This document shows, piece by piece, positions 16,873 to 26,842 of a stretch of DNA of 64,000 nucleotides (the first letter of the stretch is position 1; each line of letters starts with the position of its first letter). Source of the DNA: Phycisphaerae bacterium. GTDB taxonomy: Bacteria; Planctomycetota; Phycisphaerae; UBA1845; CAIVHJ01. Below the pieces are notes generated by a model. That model was not told the origin of the DNA and made no database searches. It saw only the letters and a program-made list of their open reading frames with translations. Location of the stretch: contig JAJVHX010000005.1 of the NCBI GenBank assembly GCA_022072405.1, positions 47,869-111,868 of the forward strand, read 5' to 3'. A program made the translations under genes and the position numbers.

Positions 16873-16958
16873 TGCTGGTGCGAGAATCCATTCTCGCACC
16901 GGATAACGTAAAGAATTCCCGCAACAAGTGGATTATGAGAAATGTTCTCGTACCAGCA
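16873..16958. repeat. 86-bp inverted-repeat element after the pilin gene
   Basis: Ends TGCTGGTGCGAGAA (16873-16886) and TTCTCGTACCAGCA (16945-16958) pair over 14 bp with one G-T mismatch. A perfect inner hairpin GGTGCGAGAA-TCCA-TTCTCGCACC (16877-16900) starts 14 bp after the pilin stop. No T-run follows, so it is more repeat-like than terminator-like. Confidence 0.5.
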
Positions 16959-17326
16959 AAATTCCACCCGCTCATGGACGCGCGAAAACCAGATTGGAAA
17001 TTCTCGTTCGCTGACGCTCGCGGCTTTGACAGGAGGAAATCTGCACCAGATTCATCCACATTCAATCCATAATATTACGAGTCCGAAAATCTAATATTCA
17101 TCCATTTCATCTGCTCTTAACTTGCCTGATGACAGGGCGTATTTTACCTTATGCAGGTCCGGGTGTAGTCGGAAGCGAGCGCCCGGATCACAGTCATAAC
17201 ATAATTCGGAAGTTACCAGACGTTGGGCGAAAACGGTTCGTTCCGGCGTCTGCCTGTTTATTAACCGAGCCGGTGAAGTATATCGGCTCACACCCAGGCT
17301 TAGGAGCCTGTCAGGCGGAATCAATC

Positions 17327-19453
17327 ATGAGTAGTACCCGAATGATGTGGTTAGTGATGTTGATGGCGGAAGTCCTGCCGCTCTCCGCATCCGCCCAGAA
17401 TCGTAACAGCCGATTGAATGGAGATGTACAGGTGAGCGACCTGTCCTATCCACTCAATTCCGTCGATACCACGAATTACCTCTGGGAGGATGGCTGCGGA
17501 TTCCCCTTGCTGGGCTGTGATGAGATGTTTTCGGAGAGTTTTTTTCACGAAGGCTTCGATGAGCGAAATGAGCTGATCAACGTACCCGATCCCGATGATC
17601 TGGGGCTGGACCTGAATCGCCGCAATATCATGAGCGGCGGCGATTGCGATGAAATCTATTTTATCTTCCCCCAGGATCCCTACGTGCCGATTCCCGATGA
17701 CAGTTACCCGGAAGGTGGAGCAATTATTCCATTTACGTTACTGGACGGGGTGGTTGACAGTAATGACAGGGTGATCGCCCATCCTGAACAGGCCACGATC
17801 TGCGATGTGAATGTACAGGCCTATGTTTTTCACACCAGCGCAGAAGAAATAGTCATAGAAATCGGCCACGATGCCGAACCTGTGCAAGATTTATTACTCA
17901 CCTTTTTTAATGGCGGCATGTCGGACGGTTATAACGTCTGGTTTGATGATGAAGCAGGACAAAGTATTACTTTTGCACCCAGTGTATGGAACCAACCCAT
18001 TACTGGTTCCTGGCGGCCAGCTCCGGACTCCTTAATTGCATTGGATGGTCGCACGGCAGGAGGAACCTGGGCTTTCCAAGCATTCGATATCGTACCCGAC
18101 GCATTTGGTGAAATTCGTGGTTGGGGATTGCGGATCATGGCGGGCGACGGAACGGATGAAGATCAGGACAACTGTCCGGGCGTCTACAACCGTGACCAGG
18201 CCGACTGGAACACCAACGGTGTAGGTGACGCCTGCGAAGATAGCGACAGCGACGGTGTGCGGGATGATCTGGACAACTGCCCGAACATAGCCAACCCCGG
18301 CCAGGAAGACAGCGATCAGGATGGTATCGGTGATGCCTGCGATTTCCCCGATACGGATGGCGACGGCGTCGTTGATCCGCAGGACAACTGCCCGAGCGTA
18401 CCCAATCCCGGGCAGGAAAATCAGGATGGCGACAGCGCGGGTGATGCCTGCGAGGATTGCGATACCGATCCGCTGAAGCTGGTACCAGGCGCCTGCGGCT
18501 GCGGCACGCCCGATACCGATACGGATGGCGACGATATTCCCGATTGTATCGATGGCTGCCCCACTGATCCCGAAAAGGGTGATCCCGGCCAATGCGGCTG
18601 CGGTAATGAAGAAGTGGACAGCGATGGCGACGGCACCATGGATTGCGTCGATGAATGCGACACCGATCCGAACAAAACCATCGCCGGGCTATGCGGCTGC
18701 GGGATTGCGGAAGGCGCCTGCGATCTGGTGGTAACCGAGATCATGAAGAACCCGATCGTCGGGCCGGATACCCGCGAATATATCGAACTGAAGAATTGCG
18801 GTTCGACGCCAGTGGCCCTGGGAACGCTGTCCAAAACGATGAACCCCAGTTCCTATGACAACAACCTGGTGGGTATTGTGATCCAGCCGGGTGAAGTGCT
18901 GATTTTGACGCAACAGTTACCGGCCACCTTCAAGAGCAACTGGCAGCAGTTACCGGCTCATGATCTGACCTTATTGAATGTCCACCGGGTAACCAATTGG
19001 CCGGTCATGGCGCCAGCCTCGGGAACGGTGATCATTAAAGACCTGAACGGCAACCTGATGGATCGGGTTGACTACAGCGCCCCCTGCGGATTGATTTACA
19101 GTGCGTATGATTATCGAATTTCACTGGATATCTACAGCGTAAGTGACCGTCAAATAGCAGCCGGCGGAGTAATCCCGCTGGATATTTCAGATGTTTACGC
19201 CGGACCCACGACGGCGGTTCAGGCTATCTCCATCAGCAAGTGCAAGTCAGGCTACAGCCTGTATCTGAAAAACGGCTTCGTGGATAAAACGTTGAATGAT
19301 ATCGCCGAGCCGAATAAATCCATAGATGAGTGGGCCTGGTCTACCGCAAGTTTCGGTGATTATCGCGGTTGGCGCAGCAACGATGTCGATCCGGGTGCCG
19401 GTATCAAATATGAATATGGTAGTCCGGGCCAGACGCCCGCCTGTGCCCCCTGA
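17327..19453 (+). CDS. Secreted P-domain / TSP3-repeat / lamin-tail protein
   Basis: A 708-residue exported protein (signal MSSTRMMWLVMLMAEVLPLSASA). About 160-275 is a proprotein-convertase P-like beta-sandwich ('QDLLLTFFNGGMSDGYNVWF', 'GTWAFQAFDI', 'GWGLRIMAG'). Residues 280-465 are thrombospondin type 3 calcium-binding repeats (many DxDxDGxxD and CP motifs, e.g. 'DSDSDGVRDDLDNCPN'). From about 470 a lamin-tail domain follows ('LVVTEIMKNP', 'EYIELKNCG', 'IQPGEVLILT'). Calcium-stabilised extracellular scaffold; no catalytic motif seen. The frame is open from 17129, but the ATG at 17327 has GGCGGA upstream and a proper signal. A terminator follows. Confidence 0.75.
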   Translation: MSSTRMMWLVMLMAEVLPLSASAQNRNSRLNGDVQVSDLSYPLNSVDTTNYLWEDGCGFPLLGCDEMFSESFFHEGFDERNELINVPDPDDLGLDLNRRNIMSGGDCDEIYFIFPQDPYVPIPDDSYPEGGAIIPFTLLDGVVDSNDRVIAHPEQATICDVNVQAYVFHTSAEEIVIEIGHDAEPVQDLLLTFFNGGMSDGYNVWFDDEAGQSITFAPSVWNQPITGSWRPAPDSLIALDGRTAGGTWAFQAFDIVPDAFGEIRGWGLRIMAGDGTDEDQDNCPGVYNRDQADWNTNGVGDACEDSDSDGVRDDLDNCPNIANPGQEDSDQDGIGDACDFPDTDGDGVVDPQDNCPSVPNPGQENQDGDSAGDACEDCDTDPLKLVPGACGCGTPDTDTDGDDIPDCIDGCPTDPEKGDPGQCGCGNEEVDSDGDGTMDCVDECDTDPNKTIAGLCGCGIAEGACDLVVTEIMKNPIVGPDTREYIELKNCGSTPVALGTLSKTMNPSSYDNNLVGIVIQPGEVLILTQQLPATFKSNWQQLPAHDLTLLNVHRVTNWPVMAPASGTVIIKDLNGNLMDRVDYSAPCGLIYSAYDYRISLDIYSVSDRQIAAGGVIPLDISDVYAGPTTAVQAISISKCKSGYSLYLKNGFVDKTLNDIAEPNKSIDEWAWSTASFGDYRGWRSNDVDPGAGIKYEYGSPGQTPACAP

Positions 19454-19478
19454 TCGATGAGCGATTATTGAACAGCAG

Positions 19479-19517
19479 CGCCCCGGTGAAGACTCTTCAT
19501 CGGGGCGTGTTATTTTT
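19479..19517. terminator. Bidirectional terminator
   Basis: A 13 bp stem (CGCCCCGGTGAAG / CTTCATCGGGGCG, one G-T pair) with a 3-nt loop, followed by a T-rich tract on the plus strand (GTTATTTTTA). It sits between convergent genes and ends at the maf stop. Confidence 0.85.
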
Positions 19518-20121
19518 ACTCAGATTCGGTCACCTGCGACAGAATGTGCAGTTCAGCCAGCATCTGCTCCACCAGTTCCATGGGCAGACCGACCACATTG
19601 GTATAACTGCCGTTGATACTCTCGATATTGACATCACTGCCATCCTGCACGCCATAGGCCCCGGCTTTGCCATGCCACAAACCGCTCTGCAGATAGCCTT
19701 CCAGAACCGCTTCGGGCAGATCGCGCATGGTGACTTCGGATATTTCGTGGCCGATCAGCCGCCGCCCCTCGCCGATCACCAGCAGCGTCACCCCGGTCAC
19801 CACGTGATGCGTGGTACCCGAAAGCGTCCGCAGCATGTGACGGGCGGAATCCAGATCGGCGGGCTTGCCGAAAATCCGTCCCTCCAGGCAGACCACCGTA
19901 TCCGCCGCCAGCACAAATCCACTGCTGAACTGCTGGGCAGCACTGCGGGCTTTGAAATAACTGAGTGCTTCCGCCCAGGAGACGGGATTCTGTTCGTCGC
20001 CGCGCGGTTCGGGTTCGACATGCACCGCCGGCACCACGCGAAATCGGATGCCATGGGCCCGCAGCAACTCGGCGAGGCGCGGGCTGTTGGAAGCCAGTAC
20101 GATGGATAAAGGTTCACGCAT
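19516..20121 (-). CDS. maf: Maf-family nucleotide pyrophosphatase
   Basis: A 201-residue Maf/YhdE-type house-cleaning NTP pyrophosphatase that removes non-canonical nucleotides. 'IVLASNSPRLAELL' is the N-terminal signature (the second Arg of SPRR is Leu), 'VLAADTVVCLEGRIFGKP' holds the catalytic Asp, and 'AGAYGVQDGSDVNIESINGSYTNVVGLPM' (quoted in part) is the conserved C-terminal block. The ATG at 20121 overlaps the end of the glycosyltransferase gene by 8 bp, indicating translational coupling. The open frame continues upstream only because it overlaps that gene. Confidence 0.9.
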   Translation of the reverse strand: MREPLSIVLASNSPRLAELLRAHGIRFRVVPAVHVEPEPRGDEQNPVSWAEALSYFKARSAAQQFSSGFVLAADTVVCLEGRIFGKPADLDSARHMLRTLSGTTHHVVTGVTLLVIGEGRRLIGHEISEVTMRDLPEAVLEGYLQSGLWHGKAGAYGVQDGSDVNIESINGSYTNVVGLPMELVEQMLAELHILSQVTESE

Positions 20122-21211
20122 GGTTGTTGCTTGCTCCCGATCCCGGCTGGGGTAATACCGCTTCAATCGCCCGGACCACCTGCTCCACAGGCAGTTGCTG
20201 CAGACACTGATGCTGGTGCGGACAATCGGCCAGACGCCGAAGGTAACATGGACTGCAGGCCAAGTCCAAACGCTCGACCTGTTGCAGTTGTCCGTAGGGG
20301 CCGGTACGCCGCGGGTCGGTTGGACCGAATATCGCCACCACCCGCCGACCCCGTGCCGCCGCGATGTGCATCGGTGCGGAATCATTGCACAACACCACCG
20401 CCGCCCGATCCACCAGGGCCACCATTTCCGGCAACGTGGTCGCCCCGCACCAGTTGATCAGCCACGGTTCGCAACCGGAGGCCATGCGGCTGCATATTTC
20501 GGCCTCGGCTGCTCCGCCCGCCAGAACGATCCGCACCCCGCGACTCTGCAACCACTGCAGCACGCCGCGAAAATGATCCACGGGCCAATTCTTCGTCTCC
20601 CAGCGCGATCCGGGCAACACCACCACCAGCGGTTCGGCCTCCTGCCACCCCGCAGAACGCAGTCGATCAGCCACCTGCGCGGCGGCCTTCGGTGAGACCG
20701 GCAATTCAAAGCGCAACGGCATATCGTCAAACCCCAAGGTTCGGGCCGCCAGATAATTTTTGTCTACCGCGTGCAGCGGCCCTTCCGGTACGGGAATAGT
20801 CGCATTATAAAAAATGGCCGCCCCCTCGCGCGCCGGATCGAATCCCAGCCGAACCTCCGCCCCACTCAGCGCCGCCAGCAATCCACTGCGAAACAACCCC
20901 GCCAGATCGATCGCCAGATCAAAGTGCTGCTCGCGCAACCGGCCGGCCCAGTTCAGCACGCTTGGCAACCCTTTTACCACACCTCCGAGCGACCGGAACA
21001 TCTCCCGATCAAAACCAATCACCATATCCAAATGCGGATGACCCTGCAGCAGCGGCGCGTAATGGTTATTGATCAGCCAGGCCAAATGAGCGCGCGGATA
21101 TCGCTGCCGCAGACCATTCAGCACCGGCAGGGCGTGGATCACATCGCCCAGCGAACTGGGCTTGATCAGCAGGATGCGTTCAAACTGACGTTGTCGCAGA
21201 TCATCCATCAC
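20114..21211 (-). CDS. Glycosyltransferase family 9 (heptosyltransferase-like)
   Basis: A 365-residue GT9 enzyme of the ADP-heptose:LPS heptosyltransferase type. N-terminal 'ILLIKPSSLGDVIHALPVLNGLR' (quoted in part) is the acceptor-binding GDV-x2 motif; C-terminal 'VVVLPGSRWETKNWPVDHF', 'CNDSAPMHIAAARGRRVVAIFGPTDPRRTGPYG' (in part) bind the nucleotide sugar. It probably acts at the inner membrane on lipopolysaccharide core, supporting an outer membrane. It overlaps bpt upstream by 4 bp and maf downstream by 8 bp. WaaC versus WaaF versus a related transferase cannot be decided. Confidence 0.85.
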   Translation of the reverse strand: MMDDLRQRQFERILLIKPSSLGDVIHALPVLNGLRQRYPRAHLAWLINNHYAPLLQGHPHLDMVIGFDREMFRSLGGVVKGLPSVLNWAGRLREQHFDLAIDLAGLFRSGLLAALSGAEVRLGFDPAREGAAIFYNATIPVPEGPLHAVDKNYLAARTLGFDDMPLRFELPVSPKAAAQVADRLRSAGWQEAEPLVVVLPGSRWETKNWPVDHFRGVLQWLQSRGVRIVLAGGAAEAEICSRMASGCEPWLINWCGATTLPEMVALVDRAAVVLCNDSAPMHIAAARGRRVVAIFGPTDPRRTGPYGQLQQVERLDLACSPCYLRRLADCPHQHQCLQQLPVEQVVRAIEAVLPQPGSGASNNHA

Positions 21212-21981
21212 TCCGACTGCTCCTCGTCCGGGGTCGGCCTCCGCCAGCTGCCATCTTCACCCCGCCGTTCATGGGGTTGAAAATCCGCCTTATATGCCAT
21301 CTTGGTACAATCGGCGATATAGTAGCCGAGATAATAATACTCCAGCCCCTGCTCGCGACACCAATTCACCTCCCACAGGATCGAATAGGTTCCCAGTCGC
21401 CTTCGGGCGTACTGCGGATCGAAAAACATATAGACGCTGGACAGGGCCGATTGTGAGCGATCCACCAGGCTGACTCCCACCAGGGTGCGATCGAGGTAAT
21501 AACATAATTCCATCGTCGCTACGGGTGACTGATAAAGAAAGGCATACAGATCATCCGGCTCGCTACCCATCGGCCCCTGGTGCCGGGCCTGCTGATAGCG
21601 CTGATAAAGCACTACCTTTTCCTCATCAAACTGCGGTGGTTGATGCCGTTCGACCCGTATATCATGATTACTCCGCCACACCCGCCTCTGGGAACGAGAA
21701 TGTCTAAAATCGGCCACCACCACCCGCAGCGAGACGCACTCCCGACAGGTGGGACAGTGCGGTCGATAAAAGGCCTGTCCGCTGCGGCGAAACCCCTGAT
21801 CCAGCAACGCATGATAAATTTCCGGATCGAGTTGGGCGCTACTGAAGCCTTCATGCACCGCTGGTCGTCCGGGCAGATAGGGACAATCCGTCAGCGGACC
21901 GGTCGGCAGCACCGTCATCTGCAGAAATTCATCCACCCGCCGGCGGGCTTCACGATTATTGGTGTCGCCTGGATTCGTCAT
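21208..21981 (-). CDS. bpt: Aspartate/glutamate leucyltransferase (Bpt-type)
   Basis: A 257-residue aminoacyl-tRNA-protein transferase that adds leucine to N-terminal Asp/Glu, marking proteins for ClpS/ClpAP degradation. N-terminal 'CPYLPGRPAVHEGF' and 'FRRSGQAFYRPHCPTCRECVSLRV' (in part) form the cysteine-rich ATE N-domain; 'LDRTLVGVSLVDRSQSALSSVYMFFDP' (in part) and 'LGYYIADCTKMAYKADFQPHE' (in part) form the GNAT-like C-domain. Bacterial Bpt length is ~240, so this is full length. It is first in a coupled bpt-GT9-maf cluster. Confidence 0.9.
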   Translation of the reverse strand: MTNPGDTNNREARRRVDEFLQMTVLPTGPLTDCPYLPGRPAVHEGFSSAQLDPEIYHALLDQGFRRSGQAFYRPHCPTCRECVSLRVVVADFRHSRSQRRVWRSNHDIRVERHQPPQFDEEKVVLYQRYQQARHQGPMGSEPDDLYAFLYQSPVATMELCYYLDRTLVGVSLVDRSQSALSSVYMFFDPQYARRRLGTYSILWEVNWCREQGLEYYYLGYYIADCTKMAYKADFQPHERRGEDGSWRRPTPDEEQSE

Positions 21982-22112
21982 TCCGCCCCGGCTGCGCTAT
22001 GATAGTAGCAGGATATTTTCATCCTCATTATGATAACCAACGGCGGCGCCATCATAAAATCCACTCGCCGGAGCGGTGGATCGATGCTCGCCGATCCACA
22101 GGAGATTCGCCC

Positions 22113-23135
22113 TTGATCAGCCAGATGTTGATCGTCCTTGGTTTGGGGTGGCTTGGCGGCCTGGGCCAGACTACCGCTCCCGTACGCCCCACCCCTTTGC
22201 ACCTGGGTGATCCAGCTCCCGCGCTGGAACTGGATCAATGGCTGAAAGGTGAACCGCTTACCCTCGCCGAGGTCAAAGGAAAAATTATCGTCCTCGATTT
22301 CTGGGCGACCTGGTGTGGATATTGCATTCAAGCCATGCCTCACACCGCCGAGTTGCAGAAAAAATATGCGGATCAGGGAGTCATCATCGTCGGCATCAGC
22401 GATGAACCCGCCGGTATCGTCCGGGAATTTCTGACCAAAACCGAAATTCCGCTCAATTATCGACTGGCTGTGGATCGCGCAGGCCGCACATCGGAAGCCT
22501 ATCTGGCCGCGAGTGGTCAATCCGGCATCCCGACGGCATTCATCGTCGATCAGCAAGGCCGCGTCGCCTGGATCGGCCATCCTATGTCGATGGAACCGAT
22601 CCTGGTCAGTATGATCAATGGTACTTTTGATCTGGAAAAAACGGTTGCGGAAGCGACCCAGGCCCAGGCGGCCCAACTGGCGGATCAGCAATTCCTGAAT
22701 TCGATCGGCATCCCCTTGATGATCGCCATGCAGAACAAGCAATGGGACACCGTTGTCAAGCTGGCGGAATCGGTCGCTGATCCGACCAACACCATGTCCC
22801 GCCAGTTGCGGTCGGATGTGCTGGGCAGCATTGCCTGGGAACTGGCCACCGCGCAGAAAGATCCCCAATATTTTGCACCGGCCCTCGACTGGGCTAAACT
22901 CGCCTGCGAATTAACAGAACAGAAGGATCCGCTGCATCTGGATACCTACGCCCGCGTGTTATTTGAATCAGGCCAGATCGAACAAGCCATCACTATTCAG
23001 ACCCAGGCGCTGGCTCTGGTCCCGGAGGAGAGCATGACTCGACGTGAACTGCAGGCGGCGCTGGATCGTTACCGCCAGCCCGCTTCATCACCTTCAACCC
23101 AGCCAACATCCCAACCGGCAGGTTCATCGAACTAG
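22113..23135 (+). CDS. TlpA-like thioredoxin-fold protein with C-terminal helical region
   Basis: A 340-residue exported thiol oxidoreductase-like protein. The start chosen is TTG at 22113, 9 bp after a clear AGGAG (22099-22103); it leads straight into a signal peptide (ISQMLIVLGLGWLGGLG). Residues ~25-165 form the TlpA/ResA thioredoxin fold with active site 'WATWCGYCIQAMP' (C-x2-C) and cis-Pro segment 'SGIPTAFIVD'. Residues ~170-310 are helical, TPR-like ('LDTYARVLFESGQIEQAI'). The tail is Ser/Pro/Thr/Gln-rich. Role: periplasmic disulfide reduction or scaffold. Divergent from bpt. Confidence 0.8.
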   Translation: MISQMLIVLGLGWLGGLGQTTAPVRPTPLHLGDPAPALELDQWLKGEPLTLAEVKGKIIVLDFWATWCGYCIQAMPHTAELQKKYADQGVIIVGISDEPAGIVREFLTKTEIPLNYRLAVDRAGRTSEAYLAASGQSGIPTAFIVDQQGRVAWIGHPMSMEPILVSMINGTFDLEKTVAEATQAQAAQLADQQFLNSIGIPLMIAMQNKQWDTVVKLAESVADPTNTMSRQLRSDVLGSIAWELATAQKDPQYFAPALDWAKLACELTEQKDPLHLDTYARVLFESGQIEQAITIQTQALALVPEESMTRRELQAALDRYRQPASSPSTQPTSQPAGSSN

Positions 23136-23460
23136 AGCTGGTTACAAAATCGTCTGTGTGCCACGGCTCTGGGAGCCGTGCCGGATAAGGGCGTTTCCAC
23201 GACTGACACTGCCAAGCCCCCTTTTTCCGTATTCCAGAGCCCGGAGTGCCCGTGACGGGGTAGAGAATTATGAATAGCGAATGAAAAACGAAACGGAAAT
23301 CTTATTTCATCATTCGATATTCTGAATTCGCTAATCCTTTTCCCCTTGCTGGCGCTCGGTGCAATGATCGATACCCAGCCGACCGCCGTATTGGTCGCAG
23401 TACTCTGGTCGCGGAACGGTTGGCAGAAACGCCGACCGCTACCCAATAATGCCTTACCGC
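23136..23460. other. Intergenic region with dispersed CACGGCTC-family repeat
   Basis: About 325 bp between convergent genes. The hairpin at 23156-23184 (CCACGGCTC-TGGG-AGCCGTGCC) belongs to the repeat whose inverted copy is at 15855-15900; similarity extends to about 23205. The remainder has no gene I can support. Confidence 0.55.
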
Positions 23461-24948
23461 TTAATTGGCTGCTACACAGCGCCCGCGAGCCCAATCCCGC
23501 AACCACTCGATCCGCTCCGCCATGGTCACACTCAGCGGCTGGGTCTGCTTCATCTCCGCCATTAAAATTCCCGTACTGAGCTGCTGTTCGGTTGAGAATG
23601 CCGTATAAAGACCGCTGACCACCGCCTGCTCTATCTCCGCACCGGAAAAACCTTTCGCCACCAGAGATAAAGCGGACAGGTCAAACTCTTCCGGTTTACG
23701 CTTCCGTCGTTGCAGATGGACTCTGAAGATTTCCTGACGTGCGGCTTCATCCGGCAGATCGACGAAAAATATTTCATCAAATCGGCCCTTGCGCAGCAAT
23801 TCCGGCGGCAGAGCGCTGACATCGTTGGAAGTCGCCACCACGAATATGGCGCTGTCGCGTTCCTGCAGCCAACTCAGCAGTGTGCCGAACATGCGCTGCG
23901 ACAATCCGCCATCGGTAGAGTGGGCCGCCGCCGAAGCAAAGGCCTTTTCGATTTCATCAATCCACAGAATCACCGGAGCAATACTATCCGCCATGCGAAT
24001 CGCATCCCGCAGGCGTTTCTCCGACTCACCCACATATTTGTCATAAAGATTGGAGGGGTCCAGCCGCAACAACGGCAGCCGCCACTCCGCCGCGACCACC
24101 TTGGCCATCAGGCTCTTGCCGCAACCCTGCACCCCCAGCAGCAGAATCCCGCGCGGCGGTTCGATGCCGAAGGCCTTGGCTTCTGCCGAAAAACCCCGCG
24201 CCCGCTTGGCCAGCCAGTCACGCAGCTTCTGCAACCCACCCACATCGCGTAACTGTTCTCCCACCACGATATATTCCAGCAGTCCCGATTCCTGGATGAT
24301 CTCCTGCTTGATCTCCAACAGCAGTTGCAGATCCTGCTGATCCAGCCGACCGTCATTGAGCAACGCCCGCGATATCGCCCGGGTCACCTCATCTTCCGTC
24401 AGTCCGCGCAGATTCCGGACGATCGCCTCCATGTCGGCACGCGTGACCACCGCTTCCACGTCATAGATACTGCGTAATTCCTGAAAAGTGCGTCGGACAA
24501 TCACTTCCAACCGTTCTGCATCCGGTAACGCGATGGCGAGAGGAACCGCCATGGTCTTCAATCCGGCAGGCAATTGCTGCAGCGGATCAATCAGAATAAT
24601 AGCGCGATTAACGGTGCGACAACCCTGAGCCCCCTCCCGCAACAAACGGGCTAATTCCGCGTCATTCAGTTGGCTGGCCAAATCCATGAACACGAAAACA
24701 GCCGGATACTCCGCCGCCAGCATGAATCGCAATGCCTCGCGCGGTTTCTGCGTATTGCCGATCATCTGATGATCCGGCCGATAGCGCTGCATCCCGCTCG
24801 CCATGGACCAGCCGAACAGCGGCAGACCCATGGCGTGGACCGTCCGCGTGATCAGGTCGAAGGCCTTGGCTTCCTCCACCGTTTCCATGGTGATGAGCGG
24901 ATGACGCGAGCGGATCAGCAGTTTTAATTCTTCGGTAGGCTCCGACAT
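23461..24948 (-). CDS. Ycf46-like AAA ATPase
   Basis: A 495-residue AAA protein of the Ycf46 type. The N-terminal half (1-230) resembles the degenerate AAA-like half of the family ('IIILIDPLQQLPAGL', 'LRGLTEDEVTRAISRALL'). The C-terminal half has Walker A 'GVQGCGKSLMAK', Walker B 'VILWIDEIEKAF', second region of homology 'FVVATSNDVSALPPELLRKGRFDEIFF' (in part) and 'GFSGAEIEQAV'. GAGGGAGAG precedes the ATG at 24948. Ycf46 homologues are linked to photosynthesis regulation in cyanobacteria; elsewhere the role is unknown. It follows the FHA-sigma54 activator by 38 bp, so they likely share a transcript. Confidence 0.85.
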   Translation of the reverse strand: MSEPTEELKLLIRSRHPLITMETVEEAKAFDLITRTVHAMGLPLFGWSMASGMQRYRPDHQMIGNTQKPREALRFMLAAEYPAVFVFMDLASQLNDAELARLLREGAQGCRTVNRAIILIDPLQQLPAGLKTMAVPLAIALPDAERLEVIVRRTFQELRSIYDVEAVVTRADMEAIVRNLRGLTEDEVTRAISRALLNDGRLDQQDLQLLLEIKQEIIQESGLLEYIVVGEQLRDVGGLQKLRDWLAKRARGFSAEAKAFGIEPPRGILLLGVQGCGKSLMAKVVAAEWRLPLLRLDPSNLYDKYVGESEKRLRDAIRMADSIAPVILWIDEIEKAFASAAAHSTDGGLSQRMFGTLLSWLQERDSAIFVVATSNDVSALPPELLRKGRFDEIFFVDLPDEAARQEIFRVHLQRRKRKPEEFDLSALSLVAKGFSGAEIEQAVVSGLYTAFSTEQQLSTGILMAEMKQTQPLSVTMAERIEWLRDWARGRCVAAN

Positions 24949-24986
24949 GGTCTCTCCCTCATCATCCGCCGAGCGGCGGACATCCC

Positions 24987-26819
24987 TCAATCATGAGCTT
25001 CACCAGGACCGGCAGGTCGATCGCGGCGTTGGCGAGGCGGTTCGATACGCAATTTCTTCATGTGGCGATAAAGCGCTGATCGGGACATGCCCAGCAGCCT
25101 GGCTGCCGCCGGTACGTTGGATGATTGGTTGATGGCCCGTTCAATTCCACCGCGTGTGATTTCATCGATGGGCAATACTTCATCCGATTCCTCGCTGTCC
25201 AGCACCACACTGCGGAGGTGAGCTTCATCGATGATCGGTCCGGGACACAGAATGGCTGCGCGCTCTACGGTATTGCGCAACTGGCGGACATTGCCCGGCC
25301 AATCCTGCTCGTTCAGTAACTCCACCGCCCCGGGTGCCCAAACCAATTGTCGCCCCGCCTGCTGGCAGAAACGCTTGAGAAAATAATGGGCCAATTCGCT
25401 GACATCCTCAAGCCGTTCCCGCAGCGGCGGAATGACCACCTCGATCACCCGCAGCCGATGATACAGATCTTCCCGAAAACGCAGGTCAGCAATCATCTCT
25501 TCAAGATTTGCATTCGTGGCTGCCAGCACCCGGACATTCACCTGAATCGGCTGATAACCTCCCACCCGTTCGAACGAATGGCCTTCGAGTATGCGCAGCA
25601 ACTTGGCTTGCACCGTTAACGACAGACAGCCGATTTCGTCCAGGAAAATAGTTCCGCCATCCGCCATTTCAAACTTGCCCGGACGACGTTCATATGCCCC
25701 GGTAAAGGCCCCTTTCTCGTGTCCAAACAACTCGCTCTCCAGCAGCGCTTCGCTCAGAGCAGCACAATTTACGCAGACCATCGGTTGTTCGCGGCGGCTG
25801 CCGGTTTCGTGGATCAGCCGGGCGATCACTTCTTTACCCACACCGCTTTCACCCCGTAATAATATCGTGTGATCCACGTCCGCCACCCGGGCGACCATCT
25901 GCAACACCCGCTGCATTGCCGGCGAGCGGCCGACCACCGGCGTGGTGGTGATATCGACCAGACTGTCGTGCTTACGCTGCAGCAACTGCATATCCAGCAG
26001 CATTTTCAGCGGCGGAGCCAGCACATGGGCAATGCTGGCTACCAGACATAAATCCTCATGTCGAAAGCTCGATCGGCCCATGGTCTCGGCGACCCAGATC
26101 ACCCCGATCAACTGCTTCATATATTTCAGCGGTGCGAAGATATTGCGACTGGTTGGCTGGCCGTCGGGATTGGGCACCAAAACGGCTTCGCTGGTCTGCA
26201 TGGCCTGTTGAATCGTCTGCTCGGTCAGCACCGGCAGAGTGGAACGCTGATACTCAGCCAATACGTTCCGGCCTGCAGCCCAGAATATTTTGGCGCCCGC
26301 AGCCCGCAAGTGTTCACATAAAATCTGCAACACCACCTGGGCCAGTACATGCGGATCGGTCTGCCGGGCGATCTCAATGGACACCAGCTCCACACAATTT
26401 AAATCTCGACGCCGGGATTCATCAGAAGGCGGACTGGAAACTGCAGTCAGACTCGTTTCGGGATTTACACTATCTTCCAATATCCAGGTGGGTGGACTCC
26501 CCGTCACCACGTTGGTTACCGGTTCAGGAACATTTACGAAGCGCAACCAGGTTCCACCGATCAGCAACTTGTCACCATCTGCCAACTCGGCGGCAGTCAC
26601 TCGCGTCCCGTTATGATAAGTGCCATTGGCACTGACCCGATCGCCGACCTGCCATTGCTCATCTTCTTTCCAGATGGTGGCGTGAACCCGTGAACAGGCT
26701 GGGTCTTCCAATACCAAGCCGCAGCTCCCCTCCCGGCCGATCAGGTTCTGACTCGCCGGATTCAGTGTGTAAGACGATCCGGCTTGTTTACCGTTTAATA
26801 TGATTATTTTTGCTGGCAT
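24987..26819 (-). CDS. FHA-GAF-sigma54 interaction-Fis transcription activator
   Basis: A 610-residue sigma54-dependent regulator. FHA domain at 20-95 ([20 protein letters not shown]: phosphothreonine binding), GAF domain about 140-290, AAA+ domain with Walker A GESGVGKE (323-330), the sigma54-contacting GAFTGA (370-375) and Walker B IFLDEIG (391-397), then a Fis-type helix-turn-helix at the C-terminus ('[20 protein letters not shown]'). All residues for sigma54 activation look intact. The FHA domain suggests control by Ser/Thr phosphorylation; a Ser/Thr kinase gene lies at 28673. A palindrome sits 24 bp upstream of its start. Confidence 0.92.
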   Translation of the reverse strand: MPAKIIILNGKQAGSSYTLNPASQNLIGREGSCGLVLEDPACSRVHATIWKEDEQWQVGDRVSANGTYHNGTRVTAAELADGDKLLIGGTWLRFVNVPEPVTNVVTGSPPTWILEDSVNPETSLTAVSSPPSDESRRRDLNCVELVSIEIARQTDPHVLAQVVLQILCEHLRAAGAKIFWAAGRNVLAEYQRSTLPVLTEQTIQQAMQTSEAVLVPNPDGQPTSRNIFAPLKYMKQLIGVIWVAETMGRSSFRHEDLCLVASIAHVLAPPLKMLLDMQLLQRKHDSLVDITTTPVVGRSPAMQRVLQMVARVADVDHTILLRGESGVGKEVIARLIHETGSRREQPMVCVNCAALSEALLESELFGHEKGAFTGAYERRPGKFEMADGGTIFLDEIGCLSLTVQAKLLRILEGHSFERVGGYQPIQVNVRVLAATNANLEEMIADLRFREDLYHRLRVIEVVIPPLRERLEDVSELAHYFLKRFCQQAGRQLVWAPGAVELLNEQDWPGNVRQLRNTVERAAILCPGPIIDEAHLRSVVLDSEESDEVLPIDEITRGGIERAINQSSNVPAAARLLGMSRSALYRHMKKLRIEPPRQRRDRPAGPGEAHD

Positions 26820-26842
26820 ATAAATTATCTATTTCTCAGTAT

